From the NCBI RefSeq assembly GCF_027497355.1, contig NZ_CP114909.1, positions 4,111,001 through 4,175,000 on the forward strand: 64,000 bases of DNA. Direction: 5' to 3'. Numbering within the stretch: the stretch's first letter is position 1; each line of letters opens with the position of its first letter. Shown in pieces: positions 1 to 8,018 of this stretch. The notes beneath the pieces are model-generated. The model worked only from the letters and a program-made list of their open reading frames with translations, had not been told where the DNA came from and ran no database searches. The stretch is from Micromonospora sp. WMMA1947. GTDB taxonomy: Bacteria; Actinomycetota; Actinomycetes; Mycobacteriales; Micromonosporaceae. Position numbers and translations under genes: made by a program.

Positions 1-2
1 CG

Positions 3-467
3 CTGTTCGAGATCGAACGGCAGCTCGGCCTGTTCGACACCTGGCCCGGTCTGATCCTGCCGTACATCACGTTCGCGCTGCCGCTGGCGATCTACACGCT
101 GTCGGCCTTCTTCAAGCAGATCCCGTGGGACCTGGAGAAGGCGGCGAAGATGGACGGCGCCACGCAGGCCCAGGCGTTCCGGCGGGTGATCGCGCCGCTG
201 GCCGCGCCGGGCGTGTTCACCACGGCCATCCTGGTCTTCATCTTCTGCTGGAACGACTTCCTGTTCGCGATCACGCTCACCTCGACCGAGCGGTCCCGCA
301 CGGTCCCGGTGGCGCTGCAGTTCTTCACCGGCGAGTCGCAGTTCGAGGACCCCACCGGGGCGATCTGCGCCGCCGCCGTGGTGATCACCGTGCCGATCAT
401 CCTGTTCGTGCTCTTCTTCCAGCGCCGCATCGTCTCCGGTCTGACCTCCGGCGCAGTCAAGGGATAG
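3..467 (+). CDS. Carbohydrate ABC transporter permease (MalG-type), 5' partial
   Basis: Inner-membrane permease of a sugar ABC importer. The window opens inside the gene; 154 residues remain, reading from position 3 to the TAG at 465-467. Hydrophobic spans are visible ([45 protein letters not shown]). Between the first two lies the EAA cytoplasmic loop (EKAAKMDGA...[14 protein letters not shown]) that docks on the ATPase, as is usual for the MalG family. It is followed within 10 bases by the ATPase gene, so the two form one operon; the binding protein and second permease would lie to the left, outside the window. The substrate cannot be told from this fragment. Confidence 0.9.
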   Translation: MFEIERQLGLFDTWPGLILPYITFALPLAIYTLSAFFKQIPWDLEKAAKMDGATQAQAFRRVIAPLAAPGVFTTAILVFIFCWNDFLFAITLTSTERSRTVPVALQFFTGESQFEDPTGAICAAAVVITVPIILFVLFFQRRIVSGLTSGAVKG

Positions 468-476
468 GTGGTAGCA

Positions 477-1685
477 ATGGCCGACATCGTGCTGGACAAG
501 GTGAGCAAGCGGTTCCCGGACGGGACCACCGCCGTACAGGACGTCGACCTGGAGATCGCCGACGGCGAGTTCGTCATCCTGGTCGGCCCGTCCGGCTGCG
601 GGAAGTCCACCACGCTCAACATGATCGCCGGGCTGGAGGACATCAGCTCCGGTGAGCTGCGCATCGGCGGCGAGCGGGTCAACGACAAGGCGCCGCGGGA
701 CCGCGACATCGCGATGGTCTTCCAGTCGTACGCGCTCTACCCGAACATGACGGTGCGGGAGAACATGGCGTTCCCGCTGCGGCTGGCGAAGCTGGACAAG
801 GAGACCATCAACCAGAAGGTCGACGAGGCGGCGAAGGTGCTGGAGCTGACCGCGCTGCTGGACCGCAAGCCGGCGAACCTGTCCGGCGGCCAGCGGCAGC
901 GGGTGGCGATGGGACGGGCGATCGTCCGCCAGCCCAAGGCGTTCCTGATGGACGAGCCGCTGTCGAACCTGGACGCCAAGCTGCGGGTGCAGATGCGCAC
1001 TGTGGTGTCCCGGCTGCAGAAGCAGCTCGGCACCACCACCGTCTACGTCACCCACGACCAGACCGAGGCGATGACGCTCGGCGACCGGGTGGTCATCATG
1101 CGGGGCGGCGCGGTGCAGCAGGTCGGCCCGCCGCAGGAGCTGTACGACCACCCGCGCAACCTGTTCGTCGCCGGGTTCATCGGCTCGCCCTCGATGAACT
1201 TCGTGCACGCCGTCGTGGAGGACGGCCGGCTGCGGACCGCGCTCGGCGACGTGCCGGTCGGCGACCGGATCCGCCGCGAGCTGGAAGGCGGCGACGCGCC
1301 CCGGGAGCTGATCCTCGGCATCCGCCCGGAGCACTTCGAGGACGCGGCCCTGATCGACGACGAGACCCGCCGCCGGGGCATGGAGTTCGAGGCGCCCGTC
1401 GACATCGTCGAGTCGATGGGCTCGGACAAGTACGTCTACTTCACCGTCGAGGGGGAGCGGGCCACCGCCGCCGAGCTGGAGGAACTGGCCGCCGACACCG
1501 GTGCCGCGGACTTCGCCGGCGGCGGGTCGAACCTGGTCACCCGGCTGTCGGCGGAGTCGCCGGTACGCGAGGGCGAGTCGCGCCGGGTGTGGTTCAACCT
1601 GGAGAAGATCCACCTGTTCGACCCGGGCAGCGGCCGCAACCTGACGCTGCACGAGGGCCGGTCGGCCGGAGCGCTCGCCGACTGA
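477..1685 (+). CDS. ABC transporter ATPase of the UgpC/MsmK/MalK type
   Basis: Cytoplasmic ATPase, 402 residues, that powers the sugar permease upstream. Visible motifs are Walker A GPSGCGKST, Q-loop (MVFQSYALYP), signature LSGGQRQR, Walker B AFLMDEP and H-loop VYVTHD. A C-terminal extension of about 170 residues contains the regulatory TOBE/MalK-type domain (ILGIRPEHF). I chose ATG 477 because AGGTGG at 466-471 sits 5 bases upstream; a GTG at 468 in frame is the alternative and would add three residues. MsmK/UgpC-type ATPases often serve several sugar importers, so the substrate stays open. An inverted repeat at 1702-1758 ends the operon. Confidence 0.93.
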   Translation: MADIVLDKVSKRFPDGTTAVQDVDLEIADGEFVILVGPSGCGKSTTLNMIAGLEDISSGELRIGGERVNDKAPRDRDIAMVFQSYALYPNMTVRENMAFPLRLAKLDKETINQKVDEAAKVLELTALLDRKPANLSGGQRQRVAMGRAIVRQPKAFLMDEPLSNLDAKLRVQMRTVVSRLQKQLGTTTVYVTHDQTEAMTLGDRVVIMRGGAVQQVGPPQELYDHPRNLFVAGFIGSPSMNFVHAVVEDGRLRTALGDVPVGDRIRRELEGGDAPRELILGIRPEHFEDAALIDDETRRRGMEFEAPVDIVESMGSDKYVYFTVEGERATAAELEELAADTGAADFAGGGSNLVTRLSAESPVREGESRRVWFNLEKIHLFDPGSGRNLTLHEGRSAGALAD

Positions 1686-1701
1686 GCGCGCCCTCCGGAG
1701 G

Positions 1702-1758
1702 GGAGTGGAACGCCGTGGGTGCCTCAGTGCGGTTCTGACACCCATGGCGTTCCACTCC
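1702..1758. terminator. Inverted repeat between convergent genes
   Basis: Arms GGAGTGGAACGCC-GTGGGTG (1702-1721) and CACCCATGGCGTTCCACTCC (1739-1758) pair almost perfectly around a 17-base loop. It lies 17 bases after the ABC ATPase stop and 22 bases before the end of the convergent AlkZ-like gene, so it can serve as a terminator for both. Confidence 0.75.
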
Positions 1759-1779
1759 ACGCTCCGCACCCGTCCGGAG

Positions 1780-2913
1780 CTACCAGGAGTGGCGCAACTC
1801 CAGCCCGAGGAAGCGGGCGTAAACCGTCAGCGCGGCGTCCACCCGCTCACGCAACGCGGCGTCGAACGGCACGAGCTGCTGCACCCTGACGGTCACCGCC
1901 CGCGCGCCCGGCGTCCGCGTCCAGGTGCCCACCACCCGGCCACCGCGCACCACCGTGGACCGGAACATCCCGTTGTTGCCGGGGACCACGGCGGCGGCGT
2001 GCGCCGGGTCGAGCATCAGCGACCGGTCCTTGACGCCGAGCAGGTATTCGTCGAAGCCGGGCAGCGTGTGCACGTCGTCGACTGGTGCCCGGGGCGCGTC
2101 CAGCAGCGCGGCGTCGGCCACCGCGGCCTCGCCGTCGACCTCGACCGGGGCAAGCAGGTCACCGGCCAGCGTGATCGCCCGCGTCGCGTCGGTGACGGTC
2201 AGGCCGGTCCACCGGGCCAGCTCGTGCCGGGACACCGGGCCGTGCCCGCGCACGTAGCGGTGCGCCAGCAACGCCAGCGCCTCGTCGCGCTCGAGGCGGC
2301 GCGGCTCGGGCGCCCACTCGTCGAGCAGGGCGAACGTCTGCTCGGTGCCGACGTGCGGGGCGATGCAGGTGACGCCGCGCTGGCTGGCGTACCAGAGCAG
2401 GTGGTAGCCGCGCTGGCCGTCCGTGGCCAGCCCGGCGGCGCGCAACGCGGCCACGCACTCGGCGCGGGTCAGCCGCCCGCCGCCGGTCAGCGCCGCACCC
2501 AGTACGTCGCAGGCCCGCTCGCCGTCGGCGACTGTCAGCTCGAGTTGCCGCCACCGCCCGGCGATGCCGGCGAGCGTCCGTACCCCGGTCAGCTCCAGCA
2601 TCCACCGCGCGTCGCGTGACGGGACGAGATGCACGGTGCCGCGCATCGGCCAGGTGCGCAGCGCCTCACGCCGTTCCAGCGCCGCGCGGATGTCGTCCTG
2701 GGTGGTGCCGGGAAGGCGGACGCCGAGCGACCACAGCCCGCTCGCCGCGTCCTGCGCCTGCATCGCGCCGAACCACTCGACCACGTCGGCGACGCCCTGC
2801 GGACGGGTGGTGGGGTGCGGGCGCAGCAGCAGGCCGGTCATGCGCAGCGCGAGCGCCTCGGCGCGGCTGAGGCGTACGGTCACGGGCGTCAGCGTAGGCC
2901 TGGGGTACGACAC
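1780..2913 (-). CDS. Winged-helix DNA-binding / AlkZ-like protein (HTH_42 family)
   Basis: A 377-residue member of the winged-helix 'HTH_42' family that includes the Streptomyces DNA glycosylase AlkZ and E. coli YcaQ, which unhook interstrand crosslinks. The QxQ motif needed for AlkZ catalysis is visible near residue 53 (GAMQAQDAA), followed by the conserved region LRTWPMRGTVHLV. Length is typical. It could be a DNA repair glycosylase, but many family members are uncharacterised and often annotated only as winged-helix proteins. It is a single-gene unit, convergent with the ABC operon and divergent from nothing obvious. No biosynthetic genes that would make it a self-resistance gene lie next to it. 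Confidence 0.82.
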   Translation of the reverse strand: MSYPRPTLTPVTVRLSRAEALALRMTGLLLRPHPTTRPQGVADVVEWFGAMQAQDAASGLWSLGVRLPGTTQDDIRAALERREALRTWPMRGTVHLVPSRDARWMLELTGVRTLAGIAGRWRQLELTVADGERACDVLGAALTGGGRLTRAECVAALRAAGLATDGQRGYHLLWYASQRGVTCIAPHVGTEQTFALLDEWAPEPRRLERDEALALLAHRYVRGHGPVSRHELARWTGLTVTDATRAITLAGDLLAPVEVDGEAAVADAALLDAPRAPVDDVHTLPGFDEYLLGVKDRSLMLDPAHAAAVVPGNNGMFRSTVVRGGRVVGTWTRTPGARAVTVRVQQLVPFDAALRERVDAALTVYARFLGLELRHSW

Positions 2914-3086
2914 CCCGGCCCCTGATCGCGCTGCGCCGGCGACGTTGCCGACCCCAGCGCGATCCCCCGTTCAGGTTCCCGGCGCGGGGGCGGCCGGTGC
3001 GGCCGGCGCCGGTCCGCTCAGCATCCCGCGCGAGCTGAGCGGAGACAGCGGTTACGCACGGAACTTGCGCAAATCTTGAGCCACGC

Positions 3087-3578
3087 TCAGCCCAGGCGCC
3101 GGTGCATGACCAGCAGGTCGACGTACCCCTCGGCCGGGTGCCGGAAGCCCTCCGGCACCCGGCCGACCACCTCGAAACCCAGCGACCGCCACAGCGCGAC
3201 GGCCCGGGTGTTCGTCGCCACCACGGCGTTGAACTGCATGGCCCGGTAGCCGTCGGCCCGGGCCGCGTTGAGCACGTGCGCGGCCAGCGCCCGGCCGACG
3301 CCGCGCCCGGCGGCGGCCGGGGCGACCATGAACGAGGCGTTCGCCACGTGGTCGCCCGGACCGGCCTGGTTCGGCGCCAGCTTGGCCGAGCCGAGCACCG
3401 TGCCGTCCGGCGCCACCGCGACCACCGTCCGCGCCGGCGGGCCCGGCATCCACAGCTCGCGGGCCCGCTCCTCCGGGACGTCGCGGGGCCAGGTGTACGT
3501 CTCGCCGGCCGCCACGATCTCGCGCAGGAACGGCCAGATCAGCGGCCAGTCGGCGGGCGTGGCGGTGCGGATCTCCAC
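3087..3578 (-). CDS. GNAT family N-acetyltransferase
   Basis: Acetyl-CoA-dependent acetyltransferase of 163 residues. The start is taken as GTG at 3578 (VEIRTATPADWP...), where the GNAT fold begins; the open frame extends 34 codons further up but would run into the promoter of the divergent wrbA-like gene. The acetyl-CoA loop AAGRGVGRALAAHVL is clear, followed by the beta-strand/helix YRAMQFNAVVATNTRAVALWRSLGFE typical of the C-terminal half. It resembles phosphinothricin/aminoglycoside-type GNATs only in general shape; the substrate is unknown. Monocistronic, divergent from the flavoprotein gene. Confidence 0.85.
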   Translation of the reverse strand: MEIRTATPADWPLIWPFLREIVAAGETYTWPRDVPEERARELWMPGPPARTVVAVAPDGTVLGSAKLAPNQAGPGDHVANASFMVAPAAAGRGVGRALAAHVLNAARADGYRAMQFNAVVATNTRAVALWRSLGFEVVGRVPEGFRHPAEGYVDLLVMHRRLG

Positions 3579-3663
3579 CCGCAGAGCATGCCACGCCCGG
3601 CGTTTGACGGAACAAGTAACGGGTAGTCGCCGGAGCTGACCCGAAACGAGGAGGGAACGTCTG

Positions 3664-4281
3664 ATGGATGGCCAGGTCAAGGTCGCGGTGATCTACTACA
3701 GCGCGACCGGCATCACCTACCAGATGGCGCAGGCGGCGGTCGAGGCGGCGGGGGAGGCCGGCGCCGAGGTGCGTCTGCGCAAGGTGCGTGAGCTGGCGCC
3801 CGACGAGGCGATCCGCTCCAACTCCGGCTGGCAGGCGCACCGGCTGGAGACCCAGGACGTGATGGAGGCGCAGCCGGACGACCTGTCCTGGGCCGACGTG
3901 ATCATCATGGGCTCGCCGACCCGGTACGGCATGATCGCCGCCCAGCTCAAGCAGTTCATCGACACCACCGGACCGCTCTGGGCCGCCGGCGCGCTCGCGG
4001 ACAAGATCTACAGCGGGTTCACCTCGACCGCCACGTCGCACGGCGGCCAGGAGGCGACGCTGCTGTCGCTGTACACGGTCTTCTACCACTGGGGCGGCAT
4101 CGTGGTGACCCCCGGCTACACCGACCCGAGCCAGTTCGTCGCCGGCAACCCGTACGGCGCCTCGCACACGAGCAACAACGGCGAGGTCGCCCCGGACCAC
4201 GTGGCGCTGGCCGCCACCGCGCTGACCGCCAAGCGGGCCGTGCTGATGGGTGCCGCGCTGAAGCGGGGCATGGCCGGCTGA
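3664..4281 (+). CDS. wrbA: WrbA-like NAD(P)H:quinone oxidoreductase
   Basis: A 205-residue flavodoxin-fold protein of the WrbA family, FMN-dependent enzymes that reduce quinones by two electrons and protect against oxidative stress. FMN phosphate-loop residues (YYSATGITYQMA) are at 11-22, the second FMN segment is GSPTRYGMIAAQLKQFID (about 80-97), and the third is TSTATSHGG. A purine-rich stretch AACGAGGAGGGAACGTCTG precedes ATG 3664 and supplies a strong ribosome site. It stands alone and is followed by a hairpin terminator at 4286-4344. Confidence 0.9.
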   Translation: MDGQVKVAVIYYSATGITYQMAQAAVEAAGEAGAEVRLRKVRELAPDEAIRSNSGWQAHRLETQDVMEAQPDDLSWADVIIMGSPTRYGMIAAQLKQFIDTTGPLWAAGALADKIYSGFTSTATSHGGQEATLLSLYTVFYHWGGIVVTPGYTDPSQFVAGNPYGASHTSNNGEVAPDHVALAATALTAKRAVLMGAALKRGMAG

Positions 4282-4285
4282 CCCG

Positions 4286-4344
4286 ACTGGCGACCGGTGG
4301 CCGGACGGGGGCTCTCGAACCCGTCCGGACCACCGGTCGCCAGT
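4286..4344. terminator. Long hairpin between convergent genes
   Basis: Arms ACTGGCGACCGGTGG (from 4286) and CCACCGGTCGCCAGT (to 4344), with a further inner pairing GGACGGG/CCCGTCC, form a stem of more than 20 pairs. It lies directly between the stop of the wrbA-like gene and the stop of the anthranilate synthase gene, so it is probably a bidirectional terminator. Confidence 0.8.
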
Positions 4345-4347
4345 GCC

Positions 4348-6267
4348 CTACCCGCGTTCGGCCGCTCCATGCGCGCTCAGCGCCGGCCGGTCGAGCAGAT
4401 GTCCGAGCAGATCCGCCAGGACCCGCGTGCCGTCCTGACTCAGCACCGACTCCGGGTGGAACTGCACCCCGGCGAAGCCCGCGCCGCGCAGCGCGTGCAC
4501 CGCGCCGTCGGCCGGGTCGCGGGACACCTCGACCGGGCCGTACGGGCCGGGAACCCGGTCGGCGTCGGCGAGGGCGGTGAAGCTGGCGTAGAACCCGACC
4601 CGCCGGGTCGTCCCGAACACCGGCACGTCCCGCGGCAACCCCTGGTACGGCGCGTCGCGGCGGTGCAGCGGCAGGCCCAGCAGCCCGGCCAGCAACTGGT
4701 GGCCCAGGCACACCGCGAGCGTCGGCCGGCCGGACGCGAGCAGCTCGGTCAGCAGCGCCCGCAGCGCCACCATCTTCGGCGCGGTCGCGTCCCGTGGGTC
4801 ACCCGGGCCGGGGCCGACCACCACCAGGTCGTAGCCGTCCAGCGGGCCCGGGTCCGGCCAGTCCCGCCGGGTCACCGCCAGGCCCAGCGCGCCGAGCTGG
4901 TGGGCGAGCATGCCGGTGAACGTGTCCTCGCCGTCGACGATCAGCGCCCGGCGCCCGGCCAGCCCGCGCAGCGCGAGCGCCCCCGGCTCCCGCTGCTCCA
5001 GCCAGAACCGGGCCAGCGGGACGTTGCGGGCGGCCAGCGCCGCGCGTACCTCCGGGTCGTCGGCGTACCGGACGGCCGCCCCGGCGCCGGCGTGCGGCGC
5101 GTCCGGGCCGAGACCGAGCGCGGCCAGCACCCCGGCGGCCTTCGCGTGCGTCTCGGCCACCTCCCCGGCGGTGGTCGAGTGCCGGACCAGCGTCGCGCCG
5201 ACCGGCACTCGCAGCGCGCCGGTGGGGGAGATCTCGGCGGTACGGATCAGGATCGGCGCGTCGAGCGTCTGCCGGCCCTGGTCGTCGCGGCCGAGCAGCG
5301 CGAGCACCCCGGCGTAGTAGCGCCGCCCGGTGCGCTCGTGCCGGGCGATCACCCGGCAGGCGTTCTCCATCGGGCTGCCGGTGACGGTGGGCGCGAACAT
5401 GGTCTCCCGCAGCACGTCGCGCACGTCCCGGGAGCAGCGCCCGGCCAGCAGGTACTCGGTGTGCGCCAGATGCGCCATCTCCTTCAGGTACGGCCCGACC
5501 ACCTGACCGCCGTGCTCGGCGACCACGGCCATCATCTTCAGCTCCTCGTCCAGCACCATGTACAGCTCCTCCACCTCCTTCGGGTCCTGCAGGAAGCGCA
5601 GCAGCTCGGCCCGGTCGACGGTCGCGCCGCTGTGCCGGAACGTGCCGCTGATCGGGTTCATCTCGACCAGCCCGTCGGCGACGCTGACGTGCCGCTCCGG
5701 GCTGGCGCCGACCAGGATCCGGGTGCCGGTGTGCACCAGGAACGTCCAGTACGCGCCCCGCTCGCGCATCAGCAGCCGGCGCAGCGCGGCGAGGGCCGCG
5801 GCCAGCGGGTCGCCCTGCACCGTGGCCCGCATGGTGCGGTGGATGACGAAGTTCGCCCCCTCGCCCCGGCCGATCTCGTCGGTCAGCACCCGTTCCACGA
5901 TCGCCGCGTACTCGTCGTCGGCGATGTCGAAACCGGCGTCGCGGGTACGCACCTCGGCGTCGGGCAGGTCGTCGAGCAGGTCGGCCAGGGGTATCCGCCG
6001 ATGCTCCTCGACCGCCAGGAACTCCAGCGGCAGCCCGTCGTCGACGCACTCGAAACCGCGTTCGGTGACCTGCCGGAACGGCACCAGGGCCAGCGTGCGC
6101 GGACCGGCGCCGTGCTCGGGCAGCGGCAGGTCGGCGAGCCGGCCGGCGGTGCGTACCGGGCCGGTGAACAGGTCGACGTGGTCGGCGCCCTCGCGGCGGA
6201 CGAGCGCGAACGGGCCGGGGTCGCGGCCGGCCGCGACGGCGGCGAGCGGGTCGGACAGGCGGGTCAT
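4348..6267 (-). CDS. trpEG: Fused anthranilate synthase (TrpE-TrpG type)
   Basis: A 639-residue fusion of a chorismate-utilising TrpE half and a class I glutamine amidotransferase TrpG half, making anthranilate from chorismate and glutamine. The TrpE half shows the family end motifs (MNPISGTFRHSG; GSPMENACRVI; LVRHSTTAGEVAETHAKA). The amidotransferase half starts near residue 440 (ALIVDGEDTFTGML) and carries the nucleophile Cys in LAVCLGHQLL and the His/Glu pair in GVQFHPES. ATG 6267 is chosen because GAGGAG lies 5-6 bases upstream; the frame is open further but that region is the leader. The same fusion occurs in PhzE (aminodeoxyisochorismate synthase), so sequence alone does not fully separate the two, but the tandem-Trp leader upstream argues for tryptophan-controlled anthranilate synthesis, as described for Streptomyces venezuelae. 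Confidence 0.85.
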   Translation of the reverse strand: MTRLSDPLAAVAAGRDPGPFALVRREGADHVDLFTGPVRTAGRLADLPLPEHGAGPRTLALVPFRQVTERGFECVDDGLPLEFLAVEEHRRIPLADLLDDLPDAEVRTRDAGFDIADDEYAAIVERVLTDEIGRGEGANFVIHRTMRATVQGDPLAAALAALRRLLMRERGAYWTFLVHTGTRILVGASPERHVSVADGLVEMNPISGTFRHSGATVDRAELLRFLQDPKEVEELYMVLDEELKMMAVVAEHGGQVVGPYLKEMAHLAHTEYLLAGRCSRDVRDVLRETMFAPTVTGSPMENACRVIARHERTGRRYYAGVLALLGRDDQGRQTLDAPILIRTAEISPTGALRVPVGATLVRHSTTAGEVAETHAKAAGVLAALGLGPDAPHAGAGAAVRYADDPEVRAALAARNVPLARFWLEQREPGALALRGLAGRRALIVDGEDTFTGMLAHQLGALGLAVTRRDWPDPGPLDGYDLVVVGPGPGDPRDATAPKMVALRALLTELLASGRPTLAVCLGHQLLAGLLGLPLHRRDAPYQGLPRDVPVFGTTRRVGFYASFTALADADRVPGPYGPVEVSRDPADGAVHALRGAGFAGVQFHPESVLSQDGTRVLADLLGHLLDRPALSAHGAAERG

Positions 6268-6329
6268 CGGGTCTCCTCGGTGTGCCGGTGGCCGCCGGTG
6301 AAGGCGACCCGGGATGCCGGGAGAGACCG

Positions 6330-6353
6330 GCGGCCGCCTCGTCGGGCGGCCGC
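6330..6353 (-). promoter_or_regulatory. Attenuator-like hairpin upstream of trpEG
   Basis: A perfect 9-base-pair stem, GCGGCCGCC paired with GGCGGCCGC around a 6-base loop, lies between the leader-peptide stop (6363) and the trpEG start (6267). Its place, 10 bases after the leader stop, suits a transcription or translation attenuator. There is no clear U-run after it, which is not unusual in very GC-rich actinobacteria. A second GC-rich segment (about 6280-6300) could offer the alternative pairing, but I did not fold it. Confidence 0.6.
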
Positions 6354-6362
6354 GTGGGGAAG

Positions 6363-6422
6363 CTACGCGCGGGGATGGGCCGCCGGGTCGGCGGGCCACC
6401 AGCAGGACAGGTGCGCGGGCAT
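6363..6422 (-). CDS. Trp leader peptide (TrpL-like)
   Basis: A 19-codon open frame, MPAHLSCWWPADPAAHPRA, with tandem TGG TGG tryptophan codons, lies 95 bases upstream of trpEG on the same strand. Tandem Trp codons followed by a stable hairpin are the hallmark of ribosome-mediated trp attenuation: when charged tRNA-Trp is scarce the ribosome stalls on the WW pair and changes downstream folding. It has no ribosome site but begins 7 bases after a -10-like TACAGT, so the mRNA probably starts at or next to its ATG (leaderless translation). Confidence 0.75.
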   Translation of the reverse strand: MPAHLSCWWPADPAAHPRA

Positions 6423-6429
6423 GACGGTG

Positions 6430-6458
6430 ACTGTACGCGATCGGCAGGCACCGTGGAA
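6430..6458 (-). promoter_or_regulatory. Promoter of the trp leader transcript
   Basis: On the minus strand, TTCCAC (6458-6453) and TACAGT (6435-6430) are spaced by 17 bases, matching housekeeping sigma-70-type geometry. The -10 hexamer ends 7 bases before the leader ATG at 6422, which predicts a leaderless leader-peptide mRNA. Confidence 0.55.
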
Positions 6459-6526
6459 CCCGATCGCGCGGCACCGGCTACGGATCTTGGCGTGACCACC
6501 GGTCACGGCGGGTAGGTTGACCGGCG

Positions 6527-7897
6527 ATGGACATTCTCGCTCTGGATCTGGGCACCTCCTCGGTGCGCGGCCTGGTGCTCGACGCGGACGCCGCACCGCG
6601 CCCGGGCGCGCTGGCCCGGCGCCGGGTGCACCTGGTCACCGGGGACGACGGCAGCGGGACGCTCGACGGCCCGGCCTACCTGGCGTGCCTGGTGGAGTGC
6701 CTGGACGAGCTGGCCGCCGGCGGGCACCTGTCCGACGTCGGCCTGGTGGCCACCTCCGCGCAGTGGCACTCGGTGCTGCCGGTGGCGCCCGACGGCACGC
6801 CGTCGGGGCCGGTGCTGACCTGGCTGGACACCCGGCCGGAGCCACTCGCCGGGATGACCGGGCCGGCCGACCCGGCGGACTTCCACAGGCGTACCGGAAC
6901 GTGGTGGCACCGCTGCTACTGGTCGGTGCGGCTGCCCTGGCTGCGGGAGCGCGCCGACCGGTCCGCCCGCTTCACCGGGCTCGCCGAGTACGCGCTCGGC
7001 ACGCTGCTCGACGAGGCGCCGATGTCCATGTCGCTGGCCTCCGGCACCGGGCTGCTCGACCTGTGCCGGTTGGACTGGGATCCCGAGGCGTGCGAGCTGG
7101 CCGGCGTCCGCCCGGACCGGTTGCCGCCGCTGGCCCCGGTCGGCTGGCACGGCCGGCTGAACGCGGCGTACGCGCGGCGCTGGCCGCAGCTGGCCGGCGC
7201 GCGGTGGGCGCCGCCGGTCGGCGACGGCGCGGCCGCCAACGTCGGGTCGGGATGCGTCGACCCGACCCGCGCGGCGGTGACCGTCGGCACCTCCGCGGCG
7301 GTCCGCATGATCGAGGCCGTGCCGGTCGGCGCGGAGCCGCCGCCGCTGCCGGAGCAGCTCTGGCGTTACCGGGTCGACCACGAGCACGTGGTGACCGGCG
7401 CGGCGTACTCCAGCGGCGGCAACCTGTTCGCCTGGGCGGCCCGCGAGCTGCGGCTGCCGGCGGGCAGGGAGCTGGAGATGGCGCTCGATCGCGTCTCCGG
7501 CTCGGTGCGGGCCAACCCCCGCTTCGGCGGCGACCGGCCACCCGGAACCGCCCCGGCGGGCTCGGGGGAGCTGCGCGGACTGAGCTTCGGCACCACCGCC
7601 GTGGACATCCTCGCCGGCCTGATGACCGGCCTGTGCCGGCTCGTCGCCGACGACCTGACCCTGCTGGAGGCCGGCATCGGCGAGCCGATGGAGGTGATCC
7701 TCGGCGGTGGGGCGCTGACCGCCTCGCCGTGGTGGCGCGGGGCGTTCCTCGACGTGCTCGCGCCCCGCCGGGTGTGCTGGCAACGCAACCCGGAGATCGG
7801 CGCGACCGGCGCGGCGCTCGTCGCGCTCGGCCGGGTGGCGGAGGCGGGCGACATCGCCGGGGTCGGCCGGACGGACGAGGCCGCCTCGCACGCGTGA
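6527..7897 (+). CDS. FGGY-family carbohydrate kinase (gluconokinase/xylulokinase-like)
   Basis: A 456-residue ATP-dependent sugar kinase. N-terminal phosphate loop DLGTSSVRG (residues 6-14), the aligned second loop VTVGTSAAVRM near 259, and the adenosine motif LGGGAL near 393 define the FGGY/actin-like fold; catalytic Asp probably lies in VGDGAAANVG (about 226). Length is near the usual 480-520. The fold supports gluconokinase, xylulokinase or a related pentitol kinase, and I cannot decide among them; no sugar transporter or isomerase sits next to it. TAGGTT (6513-6518) ends 8 bases before the ATG with no Shine-Dalgarno, so translation may be leaderless. It diverges from the trp leader. Confidence 0.85.
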   Translation: MDILALDLGTSSVRGLVLDADAAPRPGALARRRVHLVTGDDGSGTLDGPAYLACLVECLDELAAGGHLSDVGLVATSAQWHSVLPVAPDGTPSGPVLTWLDTRPEPLAGMTGPADPADFHRRTGTWWHRCYWSVRLPWLRERADRSARFTGLAEYALGTLLDEAPMSMSLASGTGLLDLCRLDWDPEACELAGVRPDRLPPLAPVGWHGRLNAAYARRWPQLAGARWAPPVGDGAAANVGSGCVDPTRAAVTVGTSAAVRMIEAVPVGAEPPPLPEQLWRYRVDHEHVVTGAAYSSGGNLFAWAARELRLPAGRELEMALDRVSGSVRANPRFGGDRPPGTAPAGSGELRGLSFGTTAVDILAGLMTGLCRLVADDLTLLEAGIGEPMEVILGGGALTASPWWRGAFLDVLAPRRVCWQRNPEIGATGAALVALGRVAEAGDIAGVGRTDEAASHA

Positions 7898-8018
7898 CCG
7901 TCCACCCGAGGCGCTGACCGTCCTGGTCACACCGTCCGGGCGGCCGTTGACACGGACCGACGGCCTGATTGGATGGACTCCGCTCCCCGACGTGGTGGGG
8001 CGGGACGAGGAGGCAACC

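Noticed and set aside
4348..6267. PhzE and a phenazine pathway
   Set aside because: The fused layout would fit PhzE, but there are no other phz genes and the upstream tandem-Trp leader fits anthranilate synthase.
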